Source: a bacterium
Lineage (GTDB): Bacteria; Planctomycetota; Planctomycetia; Planctomycetales; Planctomycetaceae
Reading direction: 5' to 3'
DNA: 55,743 bases
NCBI GenBank assembly: GCA_016124895.1
Contig: WGMU01000007.1
Coordinates: 1 to 55,743, forward strand
The notes beneath the pieces were generated by a model. It had not been told where the DNA came from. It saw nothing but the letters and a program-made list of their open reading frames with translations, and did not search any database. Positions 8,981 to 16,075 of the stretch are shown here, piece after piece. Position numbers and translations under genes: made by a program. How positions within the stretch are numbered: position 1 is the first letter of the stretch; each line of letters starts with the position of its first letter.

Positions 8981-9097
8981 CTGAGATCGACCCAATCCGG
9001 CCGCTTCGCCCTCAATACAGGTATGGCGAATCAGAACCGCCTTTCATCCTGCGCACCGGCAACAGTCTGAGAATTGGCTGCAAATCCGAAATCAGTC

Positions 9098-9129
9098 TTG
9101 ACTCCGTAGTACGGTACGGGGCGTAAGCT
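9098..9129 (+). promoter_or_regulatory. MerR-type promoter/operator with long spacer
   Basis: A TTGACT -35 box (9098-9103) and a TAAGCT -10-like box (9124-9129) are separated by 20 bp, longer than the sigma-70 optimum. The dyad CCGTA-N6-TACGG (9104-9108 and 9115-9119) sits in the spacer. This layout closely resembles the classical mer operator, which MerR untwists when metal binds. It drives merR and the two following genes in one direction. Confidence 0.75.
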
Positions 9130-9153
9130 GTCTCCAGTACAGGAGGCAGTGAC

Positions 9154-9576
9154 ATGACAACTCACAGCGGAAGTCTGTCGATCGGGCAGTTGGCAAAGCG
9201 GGCCGGGGTCGACGTCGAGACCGTTCGCTACTCCGCACGCGAAGGCCTGCTTGTTGAGCCGCAGCGACGGCAGAGTGGCTATCGGCAGTACAGGAACGAC
9301 ACAGTCGGCCGGCTGCTGTTCATTCGCCGGGCGAAGGAACTCGGCTTCACGCTCAAGGAGATCAGTGAGCTGCTGTCACTCCGCATCGACGAGGACAAGA
9401 CCTGTGCCGACGTCCGGCAGCAGGCCGAAGCGAAGCTCGTCGATATCGAGGAACGCATCAGGTCGCTGCAGCGCATGAAGCGGGCTCTGGTGAAGCTCAC
9501 ACGCCAGTGTCAGGGCAGCAGCCCGACCAGTGAATGTCCGATACTCGAATCGCTGGACCGGAAGGAGACGAACTGA
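9154..9576 (+). CDS. merR: MerR-family metal-responsive regulator (mercury type)
   Basis: This 140-residue regulator has an N-terminal winged HTH (LSIGQLAKRAGVDVETVRYS), a long dimerisation helix, and three cysteines at 84, 119 and 128. The 119-128 spacing, in CQGSSPTSECP, matches the metal-binding loop of mercury MerR, and Cys84 sits where the third thiolate is expected. The DNA-reading segment is VRYSAREGLL, where most relatives have a second aromatic and an Arg (RYYERxGLL). AGGAGG precedes the ATG. Its stop overlaps the next ATG, and the upstream promoter has the long spacer these proteins act on, so the gene probably autoregulates its own operon. Confidence 0.88.
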   Translation: MTTHSGSLSIGQLAKRAGVDVETVRYSAREGLLVEPQRRQSGYRQYRNDTVGRLLFIRRAKELGFTLKEISELLSLRIDEDKTCADVRQQAEAKLVDIEERIRSLQRMKRALVKLTRQCQGSSPTSECPILESLDRKETN

Positions 9577-10319
9577 TGGCGAACGTCGAACTGATCTGTG
9601 CCGCCGATTGCCCGCACGTGGACGCTGCTCGGGAACAGCTTCGCCGCGCGTTTCGGACAGTCGGACAGCCGGCCAACTGGCAGGAGTGGGACCGCGGAGA
9701 TACGGCCAGTCCCGCCTATGTCCGACAGTTCGGTTCGCCGACGATTCTGATTGACGGTCAGGACGTGACCGGTACCGCCCCCTCGGCCGATGCCGACTGC
9801 TGCCGGGTCTATCACTCGCAGCATGACGGGCTGCGGGGAGTGCCGCCGGTCGAAGCCATCGTCTCAGCGCTGCTTCAGGGCGGTGCCGGCGGCGCCACGG
9901 GTGGCCGCTGGCGATCATGGCTGGTGGTGATCCCGGCCATTGGTGTGTCGCTGCTGCCGAAGCTGGCGTGTCCGGCGTGCTGGCCGGCGTATGCCGGTCT
10001 GCTGAGTGTGATTGGTCTGGGCTTTCTGACGCAGACGAAATACCTGCTGCCACTGACGGTTGGATTCCTCGTGGTGGCCGTGGGAGCACTGGGGATCCGG
10101 GCTCGACAGCGGCGCGGGTACGGGCCGTTCCGCATCGGCCTGGTGGCTGCCGCCGTGGTGATCATCGGCAAGTTTCTGTCCGAATCCGATGCCGCCATGT
10201 ACGGCGGGATCGCCCTGCTGATCGCGGCCTCGCTGTGGAACACCTGGCAGAAACGAAAGACGTCACCCTCCTGCCCGGCGTGTGACCGGGCAGGAGATCA
10301 TTGCAACTCTTCCGAATGA
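9576..10319 (+). CDS. Mercury-transport-like membrane protein with N-terminal thioredoxin-like domain
   Basis: This is a 247-residue protein in two parts. Residues 1-95 look like a thioredoxin-fold domain (VELICAADCPHVDAAREQL; later GSPTILIDGQDV, and a Cys-Cys pair in DADCCRVYH). The rest is a membrane domain with four helices, beginning LPKLACPACWPAYAGLLSVI, whose CPAC pair resembles the Cys motif of MerT/MerC transporters. A C-terminal SCPACDRAGDHC adds more thiols. Such a protein could capture a soft metal and pass it inward. The ATG overlaps the merR stop by one base, and GAAGGAG lies upstream. The ion is inferred from the MerR context and not shown. Confidence 0.7.
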   Translation: MANVELICAADCPHVDAAREQLRRAFRTVGQPANWQEWDRGDTASPAYVRQFGSPTILIDGQDVTGTAPSADADCCRVYHSQHDGLRGVPPVEAIVSALLQGGAGGATGGRWRSWLVVIPAIGVSLLPKLACPACWPAYAGLLSVIGLGFLTQTKYLLPLTVGFLVVAVGALGIRARQRRGYGPFRIGLVAAAVVIIGKFLSESDAAMYGGIALLIAASLWNTWQKRKTSPSCPACDRAGDHCNSSE

Positions 10320-10329
10320 GGATCTCAAA

Positions 10330-10599
10330 ATGACTGACAAACGACAGGTCGAAGTTTTCACGGCCGGATGCGTGGCGTGTGACGAAGCGGTGCAACTGGT
10401 CCAGAGCATGGCCTGCCCGTCGTGCGACGTCCAAGTGCTCGACATGCAGGATGCCAGCGTCGCCGCCCGCGCGAAGAAGCTCGGTATCCAGCGAGTCCCC
10501 GCCGTAGTCATTAACGGCAGACTGGCCGACTGTTGCGCCGAACCATGTCTGGACGAAACGGCGCTCAAAGCCGCCGGCCTCGGCCAGCCCGCAATCTGA
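10330..10599 (+). CDS. Small thioredoxin/glutaredoxin-like protein
   Basis: This is an 89-residue thioredoxin-fold protein. It has strand VEVFTAGCVACDEAVQLV with a CVAC active pair, a second CPSC pair about 18 residues later, the cis-proline region IQRVPAVVINGRLADCC, and a final CAEPC. Such small disulfide proteins in metal operons move thiol-bound metal or reduce the transporter. It begins 10 bp after the transporter gene and is the last gene of the MerR-controlled unit. It is convergent with the peroxiredoxin downstream; no clear terminator is visible between them. Confidence 0.8.
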   Translation: MTDKRQVEVFTAGCVACDEAVQLVQSMACPSCDVQVLDMQDASVAARAKKLGIQRVPAVVINGRLADCCAEPCLDETALKAAGLGQPAI

Positions 10600-10643
10600 C
10601 GTAACTCGGTCCACCCGACCCAAAGACTCTCGGACCGGAGGAA

Positions 10644-11720
10644 TCATTTCAGCGATTTCAGTTCGCTGAGGAGTTCCTCCGGTTTCGGACGATCCGCGAA
10701 GGTCTTTGCCCGGCGTTCGTAGCGCAGGATGCCGTCGCGGTCGATGATGAACGTTGCCGGACGGTTGCTCCATTCAACGTGGATGCGCATCTGAAACGCG
10801 ACGCCGAAGGTCGCACTCACCGTCTGAGACGGATCGGCCAGCAGCGGGTAATGCAGGTCGTCAGTGGTCAGCCCGCTTTCCTTGAGCAGCGACTTTGTCG
10901 ACCACGCTTCGTGAGGATCGATCGCAATCAGTTGGGCATTCAATTGGTCCAAGTCTCCGAGCCGGTCGCGCAACTGCGCGAGCTGTCCATGACAGACCGG
11001 TCAGGTGTCGCCATAGATGAAGACCAGCACGACGGCCTTTTTTCCTTTGAAGTCGCTGAGCTTTACGATCTCACCGGTCGCCGCCGTGAGCGTGAAGTCC
11101 GGAGCCGACTGCCCGAGCTTCGCCGAGTTCATCGTCTTCGAGTTCCACTCGATCAGTTGCCGCACCACGACCTGGTCGAGCCGCGTGCCGTCACGCTCGA
11201 TGGCGTAGTCAATGTGTCTCCGGACGTCCCGGTTTGTTTCGGCTTCCTGCAGCGACTTCCAGTCGACAGTCTTTCCATCGCGGCCCGTCATGCCCAATGC
11301 GTCAACCGCGTACAGCCGCACTGCCGGATCAGCGTCCGACTTTGCTGCTTCGATCAGGGGCTCGGCGGGAACCCACGGAGACAGATATCCCAGAGCCTGA
11401 GCCGCCAGTATTCGCTCAGGAGTGGATTCCGACTTGAGACTTTTGAGCAACACTTTGACAGCCTGCTGTCCCTCCTCGCGATACCGAACAAGCTGTTGAA
11501 GGGTCTGCATCCGGAGCTGCCAGCCCCGGTCGTCGTCAGCCCGCATGTAGCCCACGCCGCCTCGGGATTGCTGCCACAGAGTTTCGTCCCAGCCATCCAC
11601 GAACCGACTGAGCAACTGGTGCGGCAACGGCACTGCCGCCGCACCGGCGTCCTGAGCCCTGGCGGAGCACGTCAGTCCGACACCCAGCAACAGGACGATC
11701 GCGATCGATGCAGATTTCAT
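10644..11720 (-). CDS. HEAT-repeat peroxiredoxin, probable selenoprotein (in-frame UGA)
   Basis: The frame encodes a signal peptide (MKSASIAIVLLLGVGL), HEAT/PBS-lyase-like helices (about residues 80-170, for example LAAQALGYL and VRLYAVDALG), and a C-terminal AhpC/TSA redoxin domain. It reads APDFTLTAATGEIVKLSDF, then VVLVFIYGDT, then UGA, then PVCHGQLAQL. The UGA is codon 240, exactly where the peroxidatic cysteine belongs, giving UPVC (UxxC). The frame stays open and conserved for another 118 codons (IDRDGILRYERR near the end). A SECIS-like stem-loop follows the UGA. I read this as selenocysteine rather than a pseudogene: no other lesion is present and the stop falls on the one catalytic residue. 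It lies 40 bp downstream of the fused transferase gene on the same strand. No sel genes are in the window. Confidence 0.82.
10962..11003 (-). promoter_or_regulatory. Putative bacterial SECIS element
   Basis: Reading the mRNA from the UGA, the next bases CCGGU pair with ACCGG 34 nt later as a lower stem. An upper stem of CGCGC and GCGCG closes a 4-nt loop AGUU that begins 25 nt after the UGA. This meets published bacterial rules: a loop 16-37 nt from the UGA, a stem of at least 4 bp, and a G among the first two loop bases. A small extra hairpin, CUGUC-AUG-GACAG, lies between. The fold was found by eye. Confidence 0.65.
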
Positions 11721-11760
11721 TCGTCGACCCTCGGTATCATGTGAAAGCGGTTGGAAACTC

Positions 11761-13173
11761 TCACGAATCCTGAAACGACACGCCTGCCCCAGGCACAGAG
11801 GTTTCAGTCGCGGCAGTATCCCTGACAACTCGATTGCCTGTATAGAGCCGTGAGATGCGTTCCGGGCTGACGCCGCAGCAGTACATCGCGACGCAGGCTT
11901 GATTGGTCAGCGTGGTTGTGACTGCTCCCAGTCGCTTCCACCGGCGTCCTGATGTCAGTGCAGTTGAAGTTGCGATCGCAATTCGGCCAGCGGTCTTCAG
12001 ACGACGACAGAACTCGAAGTCCTCCATGATCGGCCAGTTTCTGAACCCGCCGATTCGGAAGAAGTCCCTCGAACGGAGAAACAATCCCTGGTCTCCATAC
12101 GGGAGCTGCAGGAGTCGAGTCCGCAGGTTCGTTCCGAACTCGATACAACGCAAAGGCCAGCCTGGCTGGTCAATGCGAAAGCGAAATGCTCCGGCAATCG
12201 CCCCAGTGTCCAGGATGGACTGCATCTCGCTGCGAAAGCTGGCGGGCAGTTGAGTATCTGCGTGCAGGAACAGCAGAGACTCGCCGCGAGCCAAAGCGGC
12301 TCCGGCATTGAGTTGCTTTCCTCGTCCGCGATTCGCTTTCACCACGCGACATCCGAGTTCCCGCGCCAGCTCGGTCGTCCCGTCAGTGCTGCCGCCATCA
12401 GCGATGATGATTTCGCATTCCGGCTCGCTCAGCAAAGGCCGAACAGTCGCTGCTAATTGCGCGGCCTCGTTCAATGTGGGAATCACCACGGACAGCAGGC
12501 CGGGATGCACTTCCGGCAGACAACCTTCAAAGCCACTCCCGATCCGGCGGCAGACAATCAGGTTCTCAGCCACGTCGATATCACTCAGCGGCGGCAACAG
12601 GCCGACAGACTTGCCCAGCTCACGGCACCGATCGAGCGTCTGACCGAGTACCTGCCCGGTTCCCCAGGTGACTCTCTCAAAGAGACGAGCATCAGGTTGT
12701 TTCACCGCTAAGAGGTAGTAGCCACCGTCGTCAGCCGGACCAAGTACAACATCGTGCTGCTCCAGCAGGTTCCAGGTCCGATCCAGAGTCTCTGTCGAAA
12801 GCTGCGGGCAATCCGTGCCAATGACCGTGACAGCTTGGGCGCCTTCGTCGATAGCCGTTGAAATGGCCCCGTGCATGCGTTCGCCGAGATCACCTTCGTG
12901 CTGCTCGAGCCAGACGGCTTTTGAACAATGCCCGGCATCGCTGGACTCAGAATTCTGTCCGGTGAAGCGGACATCCACATCGACGTCCGATCGCTGCGAC
13001 GAATGGCGTTCCGCGAGCCGAAGGGTGTTGGCCAGGAGAGCCGCGTGCAGTTTCGCGGCCCCTTCAGCTCCGAGAGCCGGAATCAGACGTGTTTTCACTC
13101 GCCCCGCTTTCGGGATGCGAGTCATGACAATCAGCCGGCGATCGCGTGCTGACGTGCGAAGAGTCTGATGCAA
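11761..13173 (-). CDS. Fusion of rSAM/selenodomain-associated transferases 1 and 2
   Basis: This is a 470-residue two-domain glycosyltransferase. Residues 1-210 match the DUF2064/TIGR04282 type (VMTRIPKAGRVKTRL, VTVIGTDCPQLSTETL, VLGPADDGGYYLLAV). Residues 225-460 match the TIGR04283 GT2 type (SVVIPTLNEAAQLAATVRPL, IIADGGSTDGT, LLFLHADTQLP, PYGDQGLFLRS). These families are usually separate neighbouring genes next to radical-SAM or selenoprotein genes and appear in arsenosugar-type clusters. Their fusion here, directly upstream of the UGA-containing peroxiredoxin, fits that association. The start is uncertain: a TTG at 13173 keeps the first beta strand intact, while the ATG at 13125 would cut it. 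Confidence 0.85.
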   Translation of the reverse strand: MHQTLRTSARDRRLIVMTRIPKAGRVKTRLIPALGAEGAAKLHAALLANTLRLAERHSSQRSDVDVDVRFTGQNSESSDAGHCSKAVWLEQHEGDLGERMHGAISTAIDEGAQAVTVIGTDCPQLSTETLDRTWNLLEQHDVVLGPADDGGYYLLAVKQPDARLFERVTWGTGQVLGQTLDRCRELGKSVGLLPPLSDIDVAENLIVCRRIGSGFEGCLPEVHPGLLSVVIPTLNEAAQLAATVRPLLSEPECEIIIADGGSTDGTTELARELGCRVVKANRGRGKQLNAGAALARGESLLFLHADTQLPASFRSEMQSILDTGAIAGAFRFRIDQPGWPLRCIEFGTNLRTRLLQLPYGDQGLFLRSRDFFRIGGFRNWPIMEDFEFCRRLKTAGRIAIATSTALTSGRRWKRLGAVTTTLTNQACVAMYCCGVSPERISRLYTGNRVVRDTAATETSVPGAGVSFQDS

Positions 13174-13270
13174 TTGGAATTCCCATGTGAAGTGCGTGAC
13201 GTCATTGGAAGAGCCCTCTCAGGATCGACCGAAACGACGCTACTGCAACTTCTTTAACTCAGAGTTAAGC

Positions 13271-13287
13271 CACCGGCTCTGCCGGTG
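13271..13287. repeat. IS200-like left-end hairpin
   Basis: CACCGGC and GCCGGTG pair around a TCT loop. It lies next to the palindrome TTAACTC-A-GAGTTAA (13254-13268). It is identical in sequence to the core of the right-end hairpin. Confidence 0.75.
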
Positions 13288-13327
13288 AGAATTCATCAGG
13301 CTCCGCCGTTCCTGCGAGATGAAAGAC

Positions 13328-13368
13328 GATCCTCCTTGAGGAAGGCCCCGAGGGGCACAAGGAGGATC
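13328..13368 (+). promoter_or_regulatory. Stem-loop sequestering the transposase ribosome site
   Basis: An 11-bp perfect stem, GATCCTCCTTG with CAAGGAGGATC, ends 3 bp before the tnpA ATG and buries its AAGGAGG Shine-Dalgarno sequence. IS200 is known to silence its transposase with this kind of 5' stem-loop, so the same control is likely here. Confidence 0.75.
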
Positions 13369-13371
13369 GCC

Positions 13372-13809
13372 ATGAAGGACTGGCAGAGTCAGTCCCACGT
13401 GAAGTGGGACTGCAAATACCACGTAGTGATTGTACCGAAGTTTCGCCAGCGGGCCTTCTTCGGTCGTAAGCGGGGACAGATCGGAGCAATTCTGCGAGAC
13501 CTGTGCCGGCAGAAGGAAGTTGGACTGGAGCGGGGAAATGCACAGCCTGATCACATCCATATGCTGCTGAGCATTCCGCCGAAGTATTCGGTTGCGATGA
13601 CGGTTGGGTATCTGAAAGGCAAGAGCGCCATTCGGATCCACCGGGAACTGATGCGAACGCAAGGAACGTTGTTTGGAAGGAGCTTCTGGTCACGCGGCTA
13701 TTGTGTGAGCACTGTCGGGCTGGATGAGGCGATGATTCGTCGCTACATCGAGGAACAGGATAAACACGAGCGTGATCAGGAGCGGGGCTTGTTTGACAAC
13801 CAGGATTAA
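13372..13809 (+). CDS. tnpA: IS200/IS605-family Y1 transposase TnpA
   Basis: This 145-residue HUH-type single-strand transposase has the start HVKWDCKYHVVIVPKFRQ, the metal-binding HUH motif in PDHIHMLLSIPP, and a C-terminal SRGYCVSTVG that carries the nucleophilic tyrosine candidate. It then has the helix YIEEQDKHERDQ. Length and layout are normal for the family and no lesion is seen, so it may be active. The ATG at 13372 follows the sequestered AAGGAGG. No accompanying tnpB is present. Confidence 0.92.
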   Translation: MKDWQSQSHVKWDCKYHVVIVPKFRQRAFFGRKRGQIGAILRDLCRQKEVGLERGNAQPDHIHMLLSIPPKYSVAMTVGYLKGKSAIRIHRELMRTQGTLFGRSFWSRGYCVSTVGLDEAMIRRYIEEQDKHERDQERGLFDNQD

Positions 13810-13842
13810 CCCATAGACCACGGCCCCTTTTAGGGGCCTTCC

Positions 13843-14478
13843 TCAAGCCACCGGCTCTGCCGGTGGTTCTGACTCAAGAAGAATCCTGCCTGTATCCAGC
13901 CGTTTGGTGTAATCAGGGTTGCTGTGGGCAAACACGATCTTCCCGGACCTGTCCACGATGTAGACTGCAGGAACGGGGAGTGCGTGGTGTTGCTGCCCGG
14001 ACGCCTTTTCGAGATCGATCCCGAATCCCCTGTATTTGGTGAGGGTCGCATCATCGACCTGGAATGCCAGCCCGAATGCTTTCGCAGCTGTGAGTTTGGA
14101 ATCCGATAGCAGAGGGAACGGTGTCTTCAGTTTCGTCATGTTCTCCTGCGTGTTTTCGGCGGTATCAGGGCTGACCGCGACCAGCGTCGCACCGAGGTTG
14201 GCGATTTCAGGATGTGTCTTAATCAGGTCACGAAAATGGCGAGTGCAGATCGGGCACCAGCTTCCTCGGAAGAAGACGATGACAACCGGCCCCTTTTCGT
14301 GGAGCGATCTCAGCTTGACCGACTTTCCTTTTGCGTCAGTCACGGACACGTCTGGAACTTGCTCCCCGACTTTGATCGGAGCCGTCTCGTTCGCCGTGCC
14401 GGCTACCTTCTGCTCTTCAGCGATGACTGTACCTGCAAGCGACGATGCCATTAGGAATACCAGGAAGAAACGCATCAT
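13843..14478 (-). CDS. Peroxiredoxin-like AhpC/TSA protein, secreted; 3' end inside IS
   Basis: This is a 211-residue protein with a signal peptide (FFLVFLMASSLAGTVIA). A redoxin domain reads VGEQVPDVSVTDAKGKSV, then FFRGSWCPICTRHF with the catalytic WCPIC, then LVAVSPDT, and PVPAVYIVDRSGKIVF. It probably reduces peroxides outside the cytoplasm. AAAGGA precedes the start. The last residues, EPPAEPVA, are encoded by the right-end hairpin of the IS, so the insertion appears to have replaced the original C-terminus; the core domain looks complete. It lies 24 bp downstream of the Crp/Fnr-type regulator on the same strand and is probably in one operon with it. Confidence 0.88.
   Translation of the reverse strand: MMRFFLVFLMASSLAGTVIAEEQKVAGTANETAPIKVGEQVPDVSVTDAKGKSVKLRSLHEKGPVVIVFFRGSWCPICTRHFRDLIKTHPEIANLGATLVAVSPDTAENTQENMTKLKTPFPLLSDSKLTAAKAFGLAFQVDDATLTKYRGFGIDLEKASGQQHHALPVPAVYIVDRSGKIVFAHSNPDYTKRLDTGRILLESEPPAEPVA
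13848..13866. repeat. IS200-like right-end hairpin
   Basis: CCACCGGC and GCCGGTGG pair around TCT. It repeats the left-end hairpin in direct orientation and encodes the last codons of the leftward peroxiredoxin gene. Confidence 0.75.
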
Positions 14479-14502
14479 GAGTGCTGTCCTTTGAGAGTGG
14501 GG

Positions 14503-15228
14503 TCAGTGTTCGACGTTAAACGAAACAGATTCACGCAGGCGGGAGGCATCCATGAGCACGATGCAGCGCCGGTCAATATCGATCAGGCCTTCGCTGCGGA
14601 GCTGGCCGAGCATCAAGGTGACAGATTCGCGAGTTGTGCCGATCAGATTTCCGAGTTCGTGATGAGACAACGGTATGGTGATCCGGGCGGTCGTCGTGCC
14701 GACTCCGTTACTGTCACTTCTGGCAGGCCGCTCTCCGAAATCCCGCGACAGGTCCAGCAGAATGTGACAAAGTTTTTGGCGTGTTGTGGCGAACAAAATG
14801 CTCTTCAAGCGGCGTTCGACATGCCGGCGGCGCTGGCAGATCAGTCTTGTCATCGCCAGTGAAAAGTCCGGGTTATCTCGCATGAGCTGTCGCAGATCAT
14901 CTGCGGGGATCGTGACGACTGACGAGTCGGTCAACGTGTCGCAGTAGTCGTCGCGGTCACCCGAATCGCAGACGGCCATCTCGCCGAACAGATCACCCGG
15001 CTGCAGAAAGAACAGGGTGGAGTGTTTTCCAGCCAGCGTGATGTGTGACAGCTTCGCCCGTCCAGACGTCAGCAGCAGGACGTGTCGGGACTCGTGCTGG
15101 GGCATATAGACACAGGAGTTGCGTGCGTACTTGCGGAGTCGACAGCTTTCACTAAGTCGTTCCATTTGCGCGACGGTTAGCGACGCAAGCACATCGCACC
15201 GCCCGAGATGTTTCGTCAGTTCGTCCAT
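14503..15228 (-). CDS. Crp/Fnr-family transcriptional regulator
   Basis: This 241-residue protein has an N-terminal cyclic-nucleotide-binding-like barrel (VLLLTSGRAKLSHITLAG, then FFLQPGDLFGEMAV) and a C-terminal winged HTH (LSHHELGNLIGTTRESVTLM, then LRSEGLIDIDRRCI). It has several cysteines, but I cannot place a firm Fnr-type [4Fe-4S] set. The recognition helix GTTRESVT is typical of this group. The ATG at 15228 (MDELTKHLG) follows AAGGGGA. A TTGCG-N4-CGCAA palindrome 14 bp upstream suggests autoregulation. The next gene, a peroxiredoxin 24 bp away, points to a redox or peroxide response. Confidence 0.9.
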   Translation of the reverse strand: MDELTKHLGRCDVLASLTVAQMERLSESCRLRKYARNSCVYMPQHESRHVLLLTSGRAKLSHITLAGKHSTLFFLQPGDLFGEMAVCDSGDRDDYCDTLTDSSVVTIPADDLRQLMRDNPDFSLAMTRLICQRRRHVERRLKSILFATTRQKLCHILLDLSRDFGERPARSDSNGVGTTTARITIPLSHHELGNLIGTTRESVTLMLGQLRSEGLIDIDRRCIVLMDASRLRESVSFNVEH

Positions 15229-15242
15229 CGACGCTGATCCCC

Positions 15243-15256
15243 TTGCGATCACGCAA
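15243..15256. promoter_or_regulatory. Crp/Fnr-family palindromic site
   Basis: TTGCG-ATCA-CGCAA is a perfect 5+4+5 dyad of the form bound by Fnr/Nnr/Dnr-type regulators. It sits just upstream of the crp/fnr-like start codon and overlaps the region of its ribosome site. Confidence 0.55.
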
Positions 15257-15471
15257 CAGTCCTCTGTTCCGGGTTCTGGTTCCGACCGGCATTGGCAACG
15301 ACTCGAACGAGTGACGGGGGACTGTGAGATTCCTTACGCGCGAAATCGCAGGATTCTTGAAAAAGGCCGTAAGGGGCTGCCGAAGCCGCTCGTCTCGTTT
15401 CGCGACGCCGCAGCAGTGTTCGGCGCACTGAAACTCCAGCATTGTCCGCAGTCATCAGACGGAGGAATCTC

Positions 15472-15984
15472 GTGTCAGCAGTCATACCGCTCACCAGCGA
15501 AAACGCGTCGCCCCAGGCGGCGGACATCTTTGCCGGGATCGAGAAAAAGTTCGGAATAGTGCAGAACATCTTTCGCGTCATGGGTCATCACGCCGGCGTG
15601 CTGGGCGGATTCCTGAAGCTGTCTGAAGCAATTCATACTGACCTCGACCCGCAACTGCGCGAACTGGCGTTCCTGCATGTTTCGGTGCTGAATTCCTGCG
15701 ATTACTGCACCCATCACCACAAAGCCGCCGCAAAAGCTGCTGGCGTGTCCGCCGAAAAGATTGACGCGGTCATCAATGAACGACTCGAAGAGTTCGACGG
15801 TCTGGAACTCGACGTCCTGCGGTTCGCCGATCAGTTGACGCTCAATACTCGGGTTGAGGATGACGTTGCAGGACGCATTCGCGAGTCACTCAGCGACAGC
15901 CAGTACGTGGCCCTCGCCGCCACGGTCGGCGTCGCGAACTGGACGAACCGCTTCAACCACGCCTGCGGTGTGGAATTGCCGTGA
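15472..15984 (+). CDS. AhpD-like carboxymuconolactone decarboxylase family protein
   Basis: This 170-residue helical protein carries the family's redox motif in LHVSVLNSCDYCTHHHKAAA (Cys76/Cys79 with the following His). FADQLTLNTRVED and a conserved end, NWTNRFNHACGVELP, follow. It should act as a thiol peroxidase or disulfide-handling protein. I start it at the GTG at 15472 because GGAGGA lies 5 bp upstream; the in-frame TTG at 15442 has no such site. It is divergent from the Crp/Fnr-type gene. It is a different subgroup from the AhpD-like protein near 4.6 kb. Confidence 0.88.
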   Translation: MSAVIPLTSENASPQAADIFAGIEKKFGIVQNIFRVMGHHAGVLGGFLKLSEAIHTDLDPQLRELAFLHVSVLNSCDYCTHHHKAAAKAAGVSAEKIDAVINERLEEFDGLELDVLRFADQLTLNTRVEDDVAGRIRESLSDSQYVALAATVGVANWTNRFNHACGVELP

Positions 15985-16075
15985 GCGAGCTTCCGGGACG
16001 TACCGTCGAGCCTGCCTGCGGGACTGGATAACATCCTGGCTGAAGCTTCCCTTTCCCGAATCACAGGAGAACGAC

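Larger units (their letters stand above)
13262..13870 (+). mobile_element. IS200/IS605-family insertion sequence (tnpA only)
   Basis: The element holds one Y1 transposase gene between two identical 21-bp segments (13267-13287 and 13845-13865), each forming a hairpin. That is the layout of IS200-type ends, which are recognised as single-strand hairpins rather than inverted repeats. No target duplication is expected or seen. A GGCCCC/GGGGCC stem at 13822-13838 after tnpA may weaken transcription. The right end overlaps the 3' end of the neighbouring peroxiredoxin gene. Exact cleavage positions cannot be set by eye. Confidence 0.8.

Noticed and set aside
11001-11003. Stop codon between two halves of a peroxiredoxin, possibly a nonsense pseudogene
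   Set aside because: The stop is TGA and falls exactly at the catalytic cysteine position; the frame, domain and downstream SECIS-like structure are intact, so selenocysteine is the better reading. Absence of sel genes in the genome would reopen this.
13822-13838. Rho-independent terminator after the transposase
   Set aside because: The GGCCCC/GGGGCC stem is present but is not followed by a T-run on either strand, so termination is doubtful.
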